From: Flavobacteriales bacterium
GTDB taxonomy: Bacteria; Bacteroidota; Bacteroidia; Flavobacteriales_E; Vicingaceae
Length of the DNA: 64,000 nucleotides
Assembly: GCA_002401955.1 (NCBI GenBank)
Contig: NVUQ01000005.1
Coordinates: 1-64,000, forward strand
Direction of reading: 5' to 3'
The notes below the pieces were generated by a model. The model did no database searches, had not been told where the DNA came from, and saw nothing but the letters and a program-made list of their open reading frames with translations. Within the stretch, counting starts at the first letter, position 1. Each line of letters begins with the position of its first letter. Below are positions 31,963 to 42,580 of this stretch, piece by piece. The translations under genes and the position numbers were made by a program.

Positions 31963-34900
31963 ATGTTCAACAAAATATTGAGCTTATATTTTTGTAATAT
32001 TGATACCAAAATAAATTACTTGAAAGTAAATAAATTTATATACCTGATTTCGTCTATTTTAATGTTGATCTTTTACTCATGTTCAACAAAAGAAGAGAAT
32101 ACAAAAGCGAATAGTGAAAATGGACCGTTATTCAGTTTGTTATCACCTAAAAAAACCAATGTTACATTTTCTAATAATCTAACTGAAGATAACATTAACA
32201 ATAGTTTTAAGTACGAGTATTTTTACAATGGTGGAGGAGTTTCTTTAGGAGATATCAATAACGATGGATTAACGGATATCTATTTTACAGGTAATATGGT
32301 TTCAGATAAATTGTACCTGAACAAAGGAAACCTAGAGTTCGAAGATATTACAAGCACAGCCATTAAAACGGGTACAGAAGGTTGGCATTCTGGAACTACA
32401 ATGGCAGATGTTAATGGAGATGGGTTTTTAGATATTTATGTGTGTAGAGCAGGTTACTTAGGTGGGAATGAGTTAAAATCGAACTTGTTGTACATTAATA
32501 ATGGTGATTTAACTTTTACTGAAAAAGCACAAGAATATGGTTTGGCTGACACTTTATTGTCAACTCAAGCTTCTTTCTTTGATTATGATTTGGATGGGGA
32601 TTTAGATATGTATCTCTTAAATTTTCCAGATAAATTATTCAATATGCCCCTTAAAGAATATTATCAATTATTTAAAGAAGGCAAAAATCAATCGGATCAT
32701 TTTTATAGAAATGATAATGGAAAATTTACTGATATATCCTATCAAGCAAGGATAAGTAATCATGCTTTTGGTTTAGGAGTTAGTGTAGGCGATTTAAATG
32801 ATGATGGTTATCCAGATGTATATGTTTCTAACGATTATGAAGTTAGAGACTATATGTTTATGAATAATGGTAAGATATTTAATGAAGAATTACAACACCG
32901 AACAAAACACATTTCAAATTTTGGTATGGGTACCGATATTGCTGATTTTAATAATGATGGCGATATGGATATTATCGAAATGGATATGGCTTACCCATCA
33001 CATATTCGCTCTAAAAGAAATATGGCAAGTATGTCTTCAGAAAAATTTTGGAAAACAGTTCAGAATGGCAACTATTTTCAATACATGGTAAATACCTTAC
33101 AAATGAATAATGGTAATGGCACTTTTAGCGAAGTTGGACAACTTGCAGGAATAGCTAAAACTGATTGGAGTTGGGGAGTGTTATTTTCTGATTTTGATAA
33201 TGATGGTTTAAAAGACATTGTTATTACCAACGGATACAAAAGAGATTTAATGGATCGTGATTTCCAAACAGCATTCAAAAATAAAAGAGAAGAAAAGAAA
33301 AAAATGAATGTTTCTGAAGTCTTAAACCTTGCCCCTGTTACCAAGGTGAGTAATTATGTATTTAAAAATAAAGGCGATTTAGTTTTTGATAACCATACCG
33401 AAAAATGGGGCTTTGATAAAAAAGTAAATTCAAATGGAGTTGCTTATGCTGATTTGGATAACGATGGAGACATGGATATTGTAATAAATAATTTAGACGA
33501 GGTTGCTTTTATTTATGAGAATCAAACCAATCGAAAACAAAATTATTTAGCTATTCAGTTACAAGGAAATAGACAGAATAAATTTGCTATTGGAACAAAA
33601 GTTACGTTGCATACAGCCGAAGGAAAACAAGTTCAAGAGTTATTTTTAACAAGAGGCTTTCAATCATCTGTGGGTACTAAATTGAATTTTGGACTAGGAA
33701 ATAACAAACAAATAGATAAAGTTGAGGTTAGATGGCCCGATAGAAAAACAACAATAATTGAGCATGTTTCAGTTAACCAATTATTAAAAATCGATTATAC
33801 TAAATCAGAGTTCACTAATCCTATAACAGAACAGAAATCTCCTTTATTTTGGGCAATTGAAAACCCAATAGATTCTGGATTTAGACACCTAGAAAATCGA
33901 TTTAATGATTTTGATAGAGAGATTTTATTGCCTCATATATTATCACGACAAGGACCATGTATGGCTGTTGCAGATGTAAATAATGATGGCTTAGAAGATA
34001 TTTATATCGGTGGAGCTAAAGAATCAAACGGAAGCTTGTATATACAATTGTCTAATGGAAAATTTTCTTTAACTAATAAAACAGTTTTTGCTAAAGATAA
34101 GCTGAGTGAAGATTTGGGAGCGCTATTTTTTGATGCTGATGCTGATGGAGATATGGATTTATATGTTGCCAGTGGTGGAAATGATTATAGTGAACGCCAT
34201 AAATATTTTCAAGATAGGTTATACATTAATAACGGTAAAGGAGATTTTAAAAAATCAATAGGAGCACTTCCTAAGATGATTACTAGTACTAAAATTGTTA
34301 AAACTGCTGATTTTGATGGGGATGGAGATTTGGATCTTTTTGTTGGAGGTAGATTAGTTGCGGGTAAATACCCTACTGCTCCAAGAAGTTATTTGTTAGA
34401 AAATAACAACGGAAAATTTAAAGATGTAACAGAAAAATATTCTCGAGATTTATTGAAATTAGGAATGGTAACTGGAGCTGAATTTAATGATGTAAATGGT
34501 GATGGAAAAATTGATTTAACGATAGTAGGAGAGTGGATGGGATTCACAACGTTCTTAAATAAAGGAAAAAGTTTTGAGAAACAAGAAGTAAAACAAGAAA
34601 CAGAAGGATTGTGGTTTAGTTTGTTAGCTACCGATATTGATAAAGATGGAGATATGGATTTTATTGCAGGAAATTTAGGTGCTAATTCTAAATTTAAAGC
34701 TTCAAACGAAAAACCTTTTAATGTTTATGGAAATGATTTTGATAGTAATGGATCTTTTGACATTGTTTTAAGCGCTTATGAAGGTGAAACTAATTATCCA
34801 GTAAGAGGAAGAGAATGTACCTCGCAACAAATGCCTTTTATTACAGAAAAATGCCCAACCTATAAAGAATTTGCTGAAGCTGATATGAATGATCTTTATG

Positions 34901-35313
34901 GCAAAAACCTTGATGATGCATTACATTTAACAGCTCGTAATTTGTATTCGAGTATTTTTATTAATGATGGTAAAGGAAAATTTGAAATGAAACATTTGCC
35001 TAATTCAGCTCAAATTTCACCAATATTAGATATGATAATTGAGGATGTTAATAATGATGGAAATTTAGATGTAATAGCGGTAGGAAACATGTATGGAGCA
35101 GAAGTAGAAACTGTGCGATATGATGCTGGAAGAGGTATTTGTTTACTAGGAAATGGTAAGGGTGATTTTACTGCACTTTCTCCAAATAAAGCTGGTTTTA
35201 TGGCTTGGGACAATGCAAAAGCCCTCAAAAAAATAAAAGTAGGAAACAAATATGTTTACTTGATTGGAATTAATAACCGTAAACTAAAAGCTTTTATCAG
35301 ATCAAATAAATAA
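31963..35313 (+). CDS. VCBS/FG-GAP repeat lipoprotein with ASPIC/UnbV domain (CRTAC1-like)
   Basis: GDINNDGLTDIYFTGN, DADADGDMDLYVASGGN; ASPIC/UnbV region NYLAIQLQGNRQNKFAIGTKVTLHTAEGKQ. Confidence 0.85.
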   Translation: MFNKILSLYFCNIDTKINYLKVNKFIYLISSILMLIFYSCSTKEENTKANSENGPLFSLLSPKKTNVTFSNNLTEDNINNSFKYEYFYNGGGVSLGDINNDGLTDIYFTGNMVSDKLYLNKGNLEFEDITSTAIKTGTEGWHSGTTMADVNGDGFLDIYVCRAGYLGGNELKSNLLYINNGDLTFTEKAQEYGLADTLLSTQASFFDYDLDGDLDMYLLNFPDKLFNMPLKEYYQLFKEGKNQSDHFYRNDNGKFTDISYQARISNHAFGLGVSVGDLNDDGYPDVYVSNDYEVRDYMFMNNGKIFNEELQHRTKHISNFGMGTDIADFNNDGDMDIIEMDMAYPSHIRSKRNMASMSSEKFWKTVQNGNYFQYMVNTLQMNNGNGTFSEVGQLAGIAKTDWSWGVLFSDFDNDGLKDIVITNGYKRDLMDRDFQTAFKNKREEKKKMNVSEVLNLAPVTKVSNYVFKNKGDLVFDNHTEKWGFDKKVNSNGVAYADLDNDGDMDIVINNLDEVAFIYENQTNRKQNYLAIQLQGNRQNKFAIGTKVTLHTAEGKQVQELFLTRGFQSSVGTKLNFGLGNNKQIDKVEVRWPDRKTTIIEHVSVNQLLKIDYTKSEFTNPITEQKSPLFWAIENPIDSGFRHLENRFNDFDREILLPHILSRQGPCMAVADVNNDGLEDIYIGGAKESNGSLYIQLSNGKFSLTNKTVFAKDKLSEDLGALFFDADADGDMDLYVASGGNDYSERHKYFQDRLYINNGKGDFKKSIGALPKMITSTKIVKTADFDGDGDLDLFVGGRLVAGKYPTAPRSYLLENNNGKFKDVTEKYSRDLLKLGMVTGAEFNDVNGDGKIDLTIVGEWMGFTTFLNKGKSFEKQEVKQETEGLWFSLLATDIDKDGDMDFIAGNLGANSKFKASNEKPFNVYGNDFDSNGSFDIVLSAYEGETNYPVRGRECTSQQMPFITEKCPTYKEFAEADMNDLYGKNLDDALHLTARNLYSSIFINDGKGKFEMKHLPNSAQISPILDMIIEDVNNDGNLDVIAVGNMYGAEVETVRYDAGRGICLLGNGKGDFTALSPNKAGFMAWDNAKALKKIKVGNKYVYLIGINNRKLKAFIRSNK

Positions 35314-35317
35314 TTAT

Positions 35318-35348
35318 AAAAGCCGATGCTAAAATAGCATCGGCTTTT
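35318..35348. terminator. Bidirectional terminator between convergent genes
   Basis: AAAAGCCGATGCTAAAATAGCATCGGCTTTT; near-identical to the one at 30158. Confidence 0.8.
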
Positions 35349-35366
35349 ATAAAAAATAAATTTAGT

Positions 35367-37052
35367 TTACTCCTTAATAAATTTGCTATTGCTAATACCT
35401 TTTTCAGTTTGTATTTGTAAAAAGTATATTCCTTGTGTAAAATTTGATACATCAATAGTGTTGTTTGTTGGGATTACTGTTTTTAAAATTTTACCAGTGA
35501 TATCTAAAATTGAAATACTTTTAATTTGCTCAGATGTATTTAGTGTTAACTGAGAACTTACTGGGTTAGGGTAAATAGCTATTTTATTGTTTCCTATATA
35601 ATTGTTAATACTTACACTCTGGTTAGAAATTGTTATTGTAATACTGCCTGTAATTCCAGAGGCATCATTTGCTGTTGCAGTAACTGTTACAGTTCCGTTA
35701 GTTAAAGCAGATAGTAAACCACTTGTATTTATTGTAGCAGAACCTGTTCCGTTAGCTACACTCCAAGTATATGTTGTATCTGTTGCATTAGCTGGTAATA
35801 CAACTGCTTCCATTTGTAATGTACCACTATTTGTAGTAATTGTAGATGAACCACTTTGTCCTTGTACTGTTATTGAACCTATTAAGCTAATAGTATTGTT
35901 CCTGTAAGCAAAAGAAACTGCTCCGTTATTATTTCCAGTAATTAATAAATCATTGTCGTTATCGCCATCTATATCTGCAAATGCTACAGAACCAATATAG
36001 CCTCCAATAAACGGAGTTCCTGAAAGCTCTGTAAAAATACCGCTTCCATCATTTGTATAAAGTTTGGCTACATTTAGAGAAGAATTATTTATTCCTGCAA
36101 TTAATACATCTTGATCATTATCGTTATCTACATCTGCAAAGCTTATTTCACCATTTTCAACACCATCAAAAGTTGTTCCTGTAATCTCTGTAAAACTACC
36201 ACTTCCATTATTTGAATAAAGTTTCGCAATTCTTAGGTTTAAACTATTCTCACCCGTAATTAATACGTCTTGATCGTTGTCACCATCTATATCCGAAAAA
36301 GCAACAGAACCTTGATAAACTCCATCAAGAGTTGTTCCAAAAATCTGAGAAAAAGAACCGCTACCATTGTTTGAATAAAGTTTTGATATTTCTTGATTAG
36401 TACTATTTTGACCAGTAATTAGTAAGTCTTGGTCATTGTCTCCATCTATATCTGCAAACGCTACAGAACCACCAAAAACACCTTCAAATGGAGTACCTGT
36501 AGCCTCTGTAAAAGTACCACTTCCATCATTTGTATAAAGCTTGGCAACTTTTGTAGATGAGTTATTCCTTCCTGTAATTAATACATCTTGGTCATTATCA
36601 CCATCTACATCTGCAAAGGCTATAGAACCAGTATTAACTCCATCAAATGGAGTTCCTATAACCTCAGTAAAAATGCCACTACCATCATTTGTATAAAGTT
36701 TGGCTATTGATTGAAAAGAACTATTCCAACCTGTAATTAATACATCCTGGTCGTTATCGCCATCTATATCTGCAAAAGCGATGGAACTTTTAAATACTCC
36801 AACAAAAGTTGTGCCTAAAACTTCTGAAAAAGAACCTGTACCATCATTTGTGTAAAGTTTACTTAGTTTTTGGTTAGAAGCACTGTTTCCTGTAATTAAC
36901 ACATCTTGGTCGTTATCGCCATCTATATCTGCAAAAGCGATGGAGCTGCTATATACTGCAACAAAATCACTTGGGGTAATTTGAGACCATTGTGCCTTAG
37001 CCCCAAAGCCAAATGCTGTAATTGTGATAATACTTAGTAAGATTCTTTTCAT
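35367..37052 (-). CDS. FG-GAP/VCBS repeat T9SS cargo protein
   Basis: About six 53-aa FADIDGDNDQDVLITG repeats plus a partial one; Ig-like region; AIYPNPVSSQLTL...GIYFLQIQTEKGISNSKFIKE. Confidence 0.85.
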   Translation of the reverse strand: MKRILLSIITITAFGFGAKAQWSQITPSDFVAVYSSSIAFADIDGDNDQDVLITGNSASNQKLSKLYTNDGTGSFSEVLGTTFVGVFKSSIAFADIDGDNDQDVLITGWNSSFQSIAKLYTNDGSGIFTEVIGTPFDGVNTGSIAFADVDGDNDQDVLITGRNNSSTKVAKLYTNDGSGTFTEATGTPFEGVFGGSVAFADIDGDNDQDLLITGQNSTNQEISKLYSNNGSGSFSQIFGTTLDGVYQGSVAFSDIDGDNDQDVLITGENSLNLRIAKLYSNNGSGSFTEITGTTFDGVENGEISFADVDNDNDQDVLIAGINNSSLNVAKLYTNDGSGIFTELSGTPFIGGYIGSVAFADIDGDNDNDLLITGNNNGAVSFAYRNNTISLIGSITVQGQSGSSTITTNSGTLQMEAVVLPANATDTTYTWSVANGTGSATINTSGLLSALTNGTVTVTATANDASGITGSITITISNQSVSINNYIGNNKIAIYPNPVSSQLTLNTSEQIKSISILDITGKILKTVIPTNNTIDVSNFTQGIYFLQIQTEKGISNSKFIKE

Positions 37053-37287
37053 AGTATTTTGCTTTAAATGAATAATAATTTAAAACTACCCACTACTTTA
37101 AGTTTTTACCGAAATAACTTTACGGGGAGCAATTTGAGTTTACGAACGGTAAATTTGTACTGTTTAAATCTAAATATTGCAACTTTAATTAGCCTATATT
37201 TGGTGGTACAAATGATATCTTTATTCAATAAAAAAGCCGAGCTCCATTTACTGAAGCCAGGCCATTCTTAAAAAAAACTAACTCTAC
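37053..37287. repeat. Intergenic block copy 1
   Basis: Contains ataactttacggggagcaatttgagtttacgaacggtaaatttgtactgtttaaatctaaatatt and aaaaagccgagctccatttactgaagccaggcc. Confidence 0.9.
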
Positions 37288-38595
37288 TTAGTCTTTTATA
37301 AAACGACTGTGGGTTAACCCGTTATCAGTTTTTATTTCTAAAATGTATAATCCTTTAATTAAGTGAGCTACATTAATAGTCGTATTAGTTAATCTCTTAG
37401 TTTCAACTATTTTTCCTGTAACATCAATAATTTTAATCGTTTCTATATTTTCTTCTGTATCTATTGTGATTTGATAAGATGTTGGGTTTGGGTAAATGCT
37501 TATGTTTTGAGTTGCTATTTCATTAATACTTGTTGCACAATTGGTGCTAAAACTTGCTCCAGCATCAATATTTGTCCAATTCGTTGTACTGTATGAAGCG
37601 TCATCTACATTGATGCAGGTTAGGCTAGGATTATTCGTTGCCTTAAAATTATTACTTATATAGTTAGTGTTATTACCATTTGCTACATCCAATATAACTA
37701 GCTGATTGTCATGACAAAGCAATTCTGTCATCATAGCATTCAGTGTTAAGTCTAGAGTTGTTATCGTGTTTCCATTACAGTATAGAGAGGATAAGTTTGT
37801 ATTAAGGGAAACGTCAACAGCGGATAATTGATTATCAGCACATAATATTGCCGTCAAACCTGGATTCGACACGGTGCTTATGGTTGACAACTGGTTCTGA
37901 CCACAAGATAAATATATTAAATCTACATTCGATGTAATATCCAAAGAGGAGATGCTATTATCTTCACAACCTAACTTTGTCAAAATGGTATTATTTGAAA
38001 CTGACAAGCTTGATAATAAATTGTTTCCGCAATACAATATATCTAATACTGTATTAGATAATAAACCTATCGTTGAGACTTGATTGTTTCTAAAATCTAA
38101 TTCATCTAGCACATTGTTTGAAGTTACATTAAGACTGGTTAAAAGGTTGTCTGAACAAACTAATTTGGTCAATAAAGTATTTGTTGAAATATCCAAATTC
38201 GTTAATTGATTCCCCCAACATAATAATTGAGTGAGCGCGGTATTGGTTGACACGTTTAAACTCGTTAATTGGTTTGATTGACACGCTAACACTACCAATG
38301 CTGTATTTGAGCTAACATCTAGATTAGTTAGAGAGTTCCCACTACAATAAAAACTGAGTACTGATGTGAAAGCTTCTAATCCCGTAAAATCAGTAATGGA
38401 TAAATTAGGACACCAAATACCCCCTGTAAAAGAAGTTGCTTCAATTACTTGTATTTCTGAATCACCACTAGTATTAATGGCTGCATTCCCAACCAAATAG
38501 GCTTTAAAGTTAGCATCTGGTATGTTTACGTTTTGTGCCTTAGCCCCAAAGTCAAATGCTGTAATTGTGATAATACTTAGTAAGATTCTTTTCAT
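37288..38595 (-). CDS. Leucine-rich-repeat T9SS cargo protein
   Basis: Repeats such as LTNLDVSSNTALVVLACQSNQLTSLNVSTNTALTQLLCWGNQ; SIYPNPTSYQITIDTEENIETIKIIDVTGKIVETKRLTNTTINVAHLIKGLYILEIKTDNGLTHSRFIKD. Confidence 0.85.
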   Translation of the reverse strand: MKRILLSIITITAFDFGAKAQNVNIPDANFKAYLVGNAAINTSGDSEIQVIEATSFTGGIWCPNLSITDFTGLEAFTSVLSFYCSGNSLTNLDVSSNTALVVLACQSNQLTSLNVSTNTALTQLLCWGNQLTNLDISTNTLLTKLVCSDNLLTSLNVTSNNVLDELDFRNNQVSTIGLLSNTVLDILYCGNNLLSSLSVSNNTILTKLGCEDNSISSLDITSNVDLIYLSCGQNQLSTISTVSNPGLTAILCADNQLSAVDVSLNTNLSSLYCNGNTITTLDLTLNAMMTELLCHDNQLVILDVANGNNTNYISNNFKATNNPSLTCINVDDASYSTTNWTNIDAGASFSTNCATSINEIATQNISIYPNPTSYQITIDTEENIETIKIIDVTGKIVETKRLTNTTINVAHLIKGLYILEIKTDNGLTHSRFIKD

Positions 38596-38832
38596 AGTAT
38601 TTTGCTTTAAATGAATAATAACTTAAAATTAGCGACAACCTGAATGGTTTACCGAAATAACTTTACGGGGAGCAATTTGAGTTTATGAACGGTAAATTTG
38701 TACTGTTTAAATCTAAATATTGTAACTTTAATTATCCGATATTTGGTGGCACAAATGATATCTTTATTCAATAAAAAAGCCGAACTCCATTTACTGAAGC
38801 TCGGCCTTTATATGAAAAACAACTAACTCTAC
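38596..38832. repeat. Intergenic block copy 2
   Basis: Same sequence as 37053-37287 with a few substitutions. Confidence 0.9.
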
Positions 38833-40803
38833 TTAGTCTTTTATAAAACGACTGTGGGTTAACCCGTTATCAGTTTTTATTTCTAAAATGTATAATCCTT
38901 TAATTAAGTGAGCCACATTAATAGTCGTATTAGTTAATCTCTTAGTTTCAACTATTTTTCCTGTAACATCAATAATTTTAATCGTTTCTATATTTTCTTC
39001 TGTATCTATTGTGATTTGATAAGATGTTGGGTTTGGGTAAACAGAAAAGCTAGTTGCAGCCGTTTGTTCATTTATTCCTGTTGATGTTACCGTAACTGTA
39101 GCTGTTTGGGTCATTTGAATGCTCCAAGAAGGACCTCCAGTACTACGACAAGGAATTGCTGCTGAGCTAACTACTTTCCAGTCTGTTGCAGGATCCATGT
39201 TCGTAAGTGTAGCATCATTGTTACCAAGCTCATCAGTTGCAGTTAAGCCACTTGTATTATTAAATTTATAAAAAGCTTCTAAACCACTTTCAGTACCTGT
39301 TAAACAACTGTACATATTAGCATTAATTTCGGAAGAAGTTCTTGCAGTACTCCAAATTCTATAATCATCTAACTGACCTTTAAAATATTTAGGTCCCCAG
39401 CTTGGTGTAAACGCATTACTTTTAATATATCCTATGTTAATTTCAGCACTTGTTGACATTAAAGGTGCAGCATTAGATTGGCTACCTTGAGAAACACCAT
39501 CATAAAATACTTTTATAGTAGAACCATCAAACACTACAGCCAAATGGTACCAAACGTTGTTAGGTGGGTCAGGAAATGATGCACCTTGAACTGCCCCTCC
39601 ATTACCTCTATTATGCACAACAACCATATCATTTGTTCCTTTTTGCACATATACTTCAATATCACTTCCTACAGCATCTCCAGCAAAAAATATAGGGTAA
39701 TATGCAGCATTTCCTGGTAGTGGAGATTTTACCCAAGCTTCTAAACTATAAGAATTGTTGTATTGAAAATTTGTAGGAATAGTAGTAGATAAATAATCAT
39801 TAGAGCCATCAAAATCTAACCCATTACCAATACCTGTTCCACCCGGAATGGCAGCAGACTCAACGATAATCCAGTCTGTTGCAGGATCCATGTTGGTGAG
39901 AGTAGCATCGTTAGATCCTACTTCATCAGTTGCAGTTGAACCAGTCGCATCATTAAATGTATAAAAAGTTTCTAATCCAGTTTCAGAACCAGTTAAAGAA
40001 TTATGCATGTTAGCATTAATTTCTGATGATGTTCTTGCTGTACTCCATATTCTATAATCGTCTAATTTTCCTGTAAAAGCTGCAGGGTTCCCTCCTCCAG
40101 CACTCCAAGGACTACTAAAAATATCTCCAATCGTAATGCTAGCTCCACTCGTTTGAAGAGGTGTAACATTAGATTGGATACCTTGAGAAACACCATCGTA
40201 AAATGCCTCTATGGTAGAACCATTAAAAACTACAGCTAAATGATACCAAACGTTGTTAGGTGGATCAGGAAATGTTGCACCTTGAAGTGTCCCTCCATTA
40301 CCTCTATTATGAGCAACAACTAAGTCGTTAGTATTTTTTTGCACATAAATCTCAATATCATCGGCTACCGCTGTTCCAACAAAAAATATAGGGGAGTGAC
40401 CTGTATTTCCTGGGAGTGGTGATTTTACCCAAGCTTCAATAGTATATGAAGTGTTGTATGGGAAGTTTGTTGGTAAAGAAGCTGTAAGGTAATCATTACT
40501 TCCATCAAATTCTAAACCAACACTGTTAGTACTTTCGGTGTAAATATTAAATGTTTCTGTGGCTGTTAATATTCCTGTGTTAAACGATATATCGTTGCCA
40601 TTACCAGGAATTGGTCCAGCTATTACTGTATTACTACTGTTTCTTAAAGAGTAATTTACTCCTTGCTGAGAACCAGTTGTAGAAATTGTACTGCTTTGTG
40701 ATGCTGTTATTGAAGCAGGTGTTGCAGTTACAGCTACATCTGTAATTTGAGCATTTATATTAAATGCTGAAATAATTAACATACTTAGTAAAATTTTTTT
40801 CAT
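38833..40803 (-). CDS. Double LamG/concanavalin-like T9SS cargo protein
   Basis: Two repeats of LEFDGSNDYL...YTIEAWVKSPLPGN...DDYRIWSTARTSSEINANM; sorting domain identical to that of 37288-38595. Confidence 0.85.
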   Translation of the reverse strand: MKKILLSMLIISAFNINAQITDVAVTATPASITASQSSTISTTGSQQGVNYSLRNSSNTVIAGPIPGNGNDISFNTGILTATETFNIYTESTNSVGLEFDGSNDYLTASLPTNFPYNTSYTIEAWVKSPLPGNTGHSPIFFVGTAVADDIEIYVQKNTNDLVVAHNRGNGGTLQGATFPDPPNNVWYHLAVVFNGSTIEAFYDGVSQGIQSNVTPLQTSGASITIGDIFSSPWSAGGGNPAAFTGKLDDYRIWSTARTSSEINANMHNSLTGSETGLETFYTFNDATGSTATDEVGSNDATLTNMDPATDWIIVESAAIPGGTGIGNGLDFDGSNDYLSTTIPTNFQYNNSYSLEAWVKSPLPGNAAYYPIFFAGDAVGSDIEVYVQKGTNDMVVVHNRGNGGAVQGASFPDPPNNVWYHLAVVFDGSTIKVFYDGVSQGSQSNAAPLMSTSAEINIGYIKSNAFTPSWGPKYFKGQLDDYRIWSTARTSSEINANMYSCLTGTESGLEAFYKFNNTSGLTATDELGNNDATLTNMDPATDWKVVSSAAIPCRSTGGPSWSIQMTQTATVTVTSTGINEQTAATSFSVYPNPTSYQITIDTEENIETIKIIDVTGKIVETKRLTNTTINVAHLIKGLYILEIKTDNGLTHSRFIKD

Positions 40804-41059
40804 GTTTTTAGTTTTAAATGAATAATAATTTAAAACTACCTACTACTTTAAGTTTTTATCGAAATAACTTTACGGGGAGCAATTTGAGTTTACGAACGGT
40901 AAATTTGTACTGTTTAAATCTAAATATTGTAACTTTAATTAGCCGATATTTGGTGGCACAAATGATATCTTTATTCAATAAAAAAGCCGAACTCCATTTA
41001 CTGAAGCCCGGCCTTTCTTTGAAAAAAAACTAACTCTACTTAATAATTTGAATTAAATT
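40804..41059. repeat. Intergenic block copy 3
   Basis: Same block; similarity runs to 'aactaactctactta' and then stops. Confidence 0.9.
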
Positions 41060-42409
41060 TTATTTGGCATGTTCACATTTTAATTTAAACGGTGCTCCTA
41101 AAATTCCATCAAAATAAACTGTTAAATATTTACTACCATCATATTCTTGTGCAAAAACTGCATCATGATAGCTACAAAGTCCATCAGGTCTAGTCATTAC
41201 AATAACTCCTTTAATTGCTCTTGCTGTTTGAATACCACTAACTTTATGTCTTCTAATTCCCCAATCAGCACCAGAAAAATATACTCTTGTAAGTGTTTCT
41301 TTCCAGCTGTATTTTGCTGCAAAACCCTTAGCAGCTGTTAATGCTTGAGCTTCTAATTTAGCATCTACTAAACCTCTTTTTGGAAGTCTTCTGTTGGCGA
41401 TGTTTTTACTTTCTTTATCAGCTCTTCGCTTATCTTCAGCCGTTTTAATCTTTTTAGTCCAGGCAGCAACTTTGGAGTCTATTTCTTTTTGCTCACTTTC
41501 ACTGTTCAATAAACCTCTTACCACTTGTTTGTCCATAGCATACAGGTTGTATTGATCGTATTTTCCCCAAAGCTGTGTTCCTAACGCACCACTTTTGTAT
41601 CGTGTCCAAATTAATACCCCAGGTTTATCAACATAAATATATCTGTGTAAATTAAGACTAGCATCGGTATAAACATCTACTCCAGCAATTTTACTAAATT
41701 CAGGCATGTGAATAAAAGTAGTTGTTCCTCCTGCCTTTCTTAAAATTTTCTTTTCAGCTCCTGCTTCAAACGTTATTTCAATTTCACCGTAAGCTTTCCC
41801 TGAAAATTTAACAGGAGTTGCAGCAGAATAAGTTCCATTACCTCCTTTAGATGGCCCTGATGATGAAGGTGCTAAAATCTTATTAGATAAATCAATGGCA
41901 TAAGCTTCTGCTTTTGCTTTAGTCATCGATTTTGCTTTCGATGCATCTGAGCTATAAAAGTTACTAAATGCAAACTTACCAAACGGTGCTTTACCTAATT
42001 GTTTGTCAGGCATTACCGAAACCCAGCTGTTTTCATCATATTCAATTACATAAATACCTGCTGTAGTAAAATATATTTTTTTACTTAACATTTTACTCGG
42101 CTCATCTTGATAAGTGTAGGGTGCTCCATTAATGGCGATAATCTTTTTGCCATTAAGTTCTCCTTCTTCCGCCTGCACTTTAGTTTTTCCTCTTTCAGCT
42201 TCCATTAAATAAAGGGTTGTACCTCCTTTAGTAGTAGAGCCTGTTGTTGTACTTGTTTTAGCAGGAGTACTAGTTTTAGCAGGAGTACTTGATTTAGCTT
42301 TAGCAGCAGCAGCTTTAGCCTTTAGTTTGTCCTTGAAAGATTGAGCGTAACAATCATTTACTGTTAGTGATGTTGTTGCAATCAATGTTGCAATAATTAG
42401 ATTTTTCAT
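41060..42409 (-). CDS. Secreted protein of unknown function, Ala/Lys/Thr-rich N-terminus
   Basis: MKNLIIATLIATTSLTVNDCYAQ signal peptide; KAAAAKAKSSTPAKTSTPAKTSTTTG linker; no recognised domain. Confidence 0.6.
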   Translation of the reverse strand: MKNLIIATLIATTSLTVNDCYAQSFKDKLKAKAAAAKAKSSTPAKTSTPAKTSTTTGSTTKGGTTLYLMEAERGKTKVQAEEGELNGKKIIAINGAPYTYQDEPSKMLSKKIYFTTAGIYVIEYDENSWVSVMPDKQLGKAPFGKFAFSNFYSSDASKAKSMTKAKAEAYAIDLSNKILAPSSSGPSKGGNGTYSAATPVKFSGKAYGEIEITFEAGAEKKILRKAGGTTTFIHMPEFSKIAGVDVYTDASLNLHRYIYVDKPGVLIWTRYKSGALGTQLWGKYDQYNLYAMDKQVVRGLLNSESEQKEIDSKVAAWTKKIKTAEDKRRADKESKNIANRRLPKRGLVDAKLEAQALTAAKGFAAKYSWKETLTRVYFSGADWGIRRHKVSGIQTARAIKGVIVMTRPDGLCSYHDAVFAQEYDGSKYLTVYFDGILGAPFKLKCEHAK

Positions 42410-42580
42410 ATGTTTTTTTTTAAGTTATTGTATAAAATTAAATTTAATAAAAAGCCAATTTACATTGTTGCAAACCAGATTTTTAACGAACTAAAAATAC
42501 TAAAATATTTTTTTCATAGTTTTTGGTTTAAACTTAGACATGTACAAAACTATGTTTGATCTAGGTATAAACACCTTAAA

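Noticed and set aside
37068-37271. Conserved 67-71 aa ORFs (MNNNLKLPTTLSFYRNNFTGSNLSLRTVNLYCLNLN) at 37068 and 40818
   Set aside because: They lie in the copied intergenic block in antisense to the cargo promoters; conservation is explained by DNA duplication and the 38.6 kb copy lacks the intact ORF in the track.
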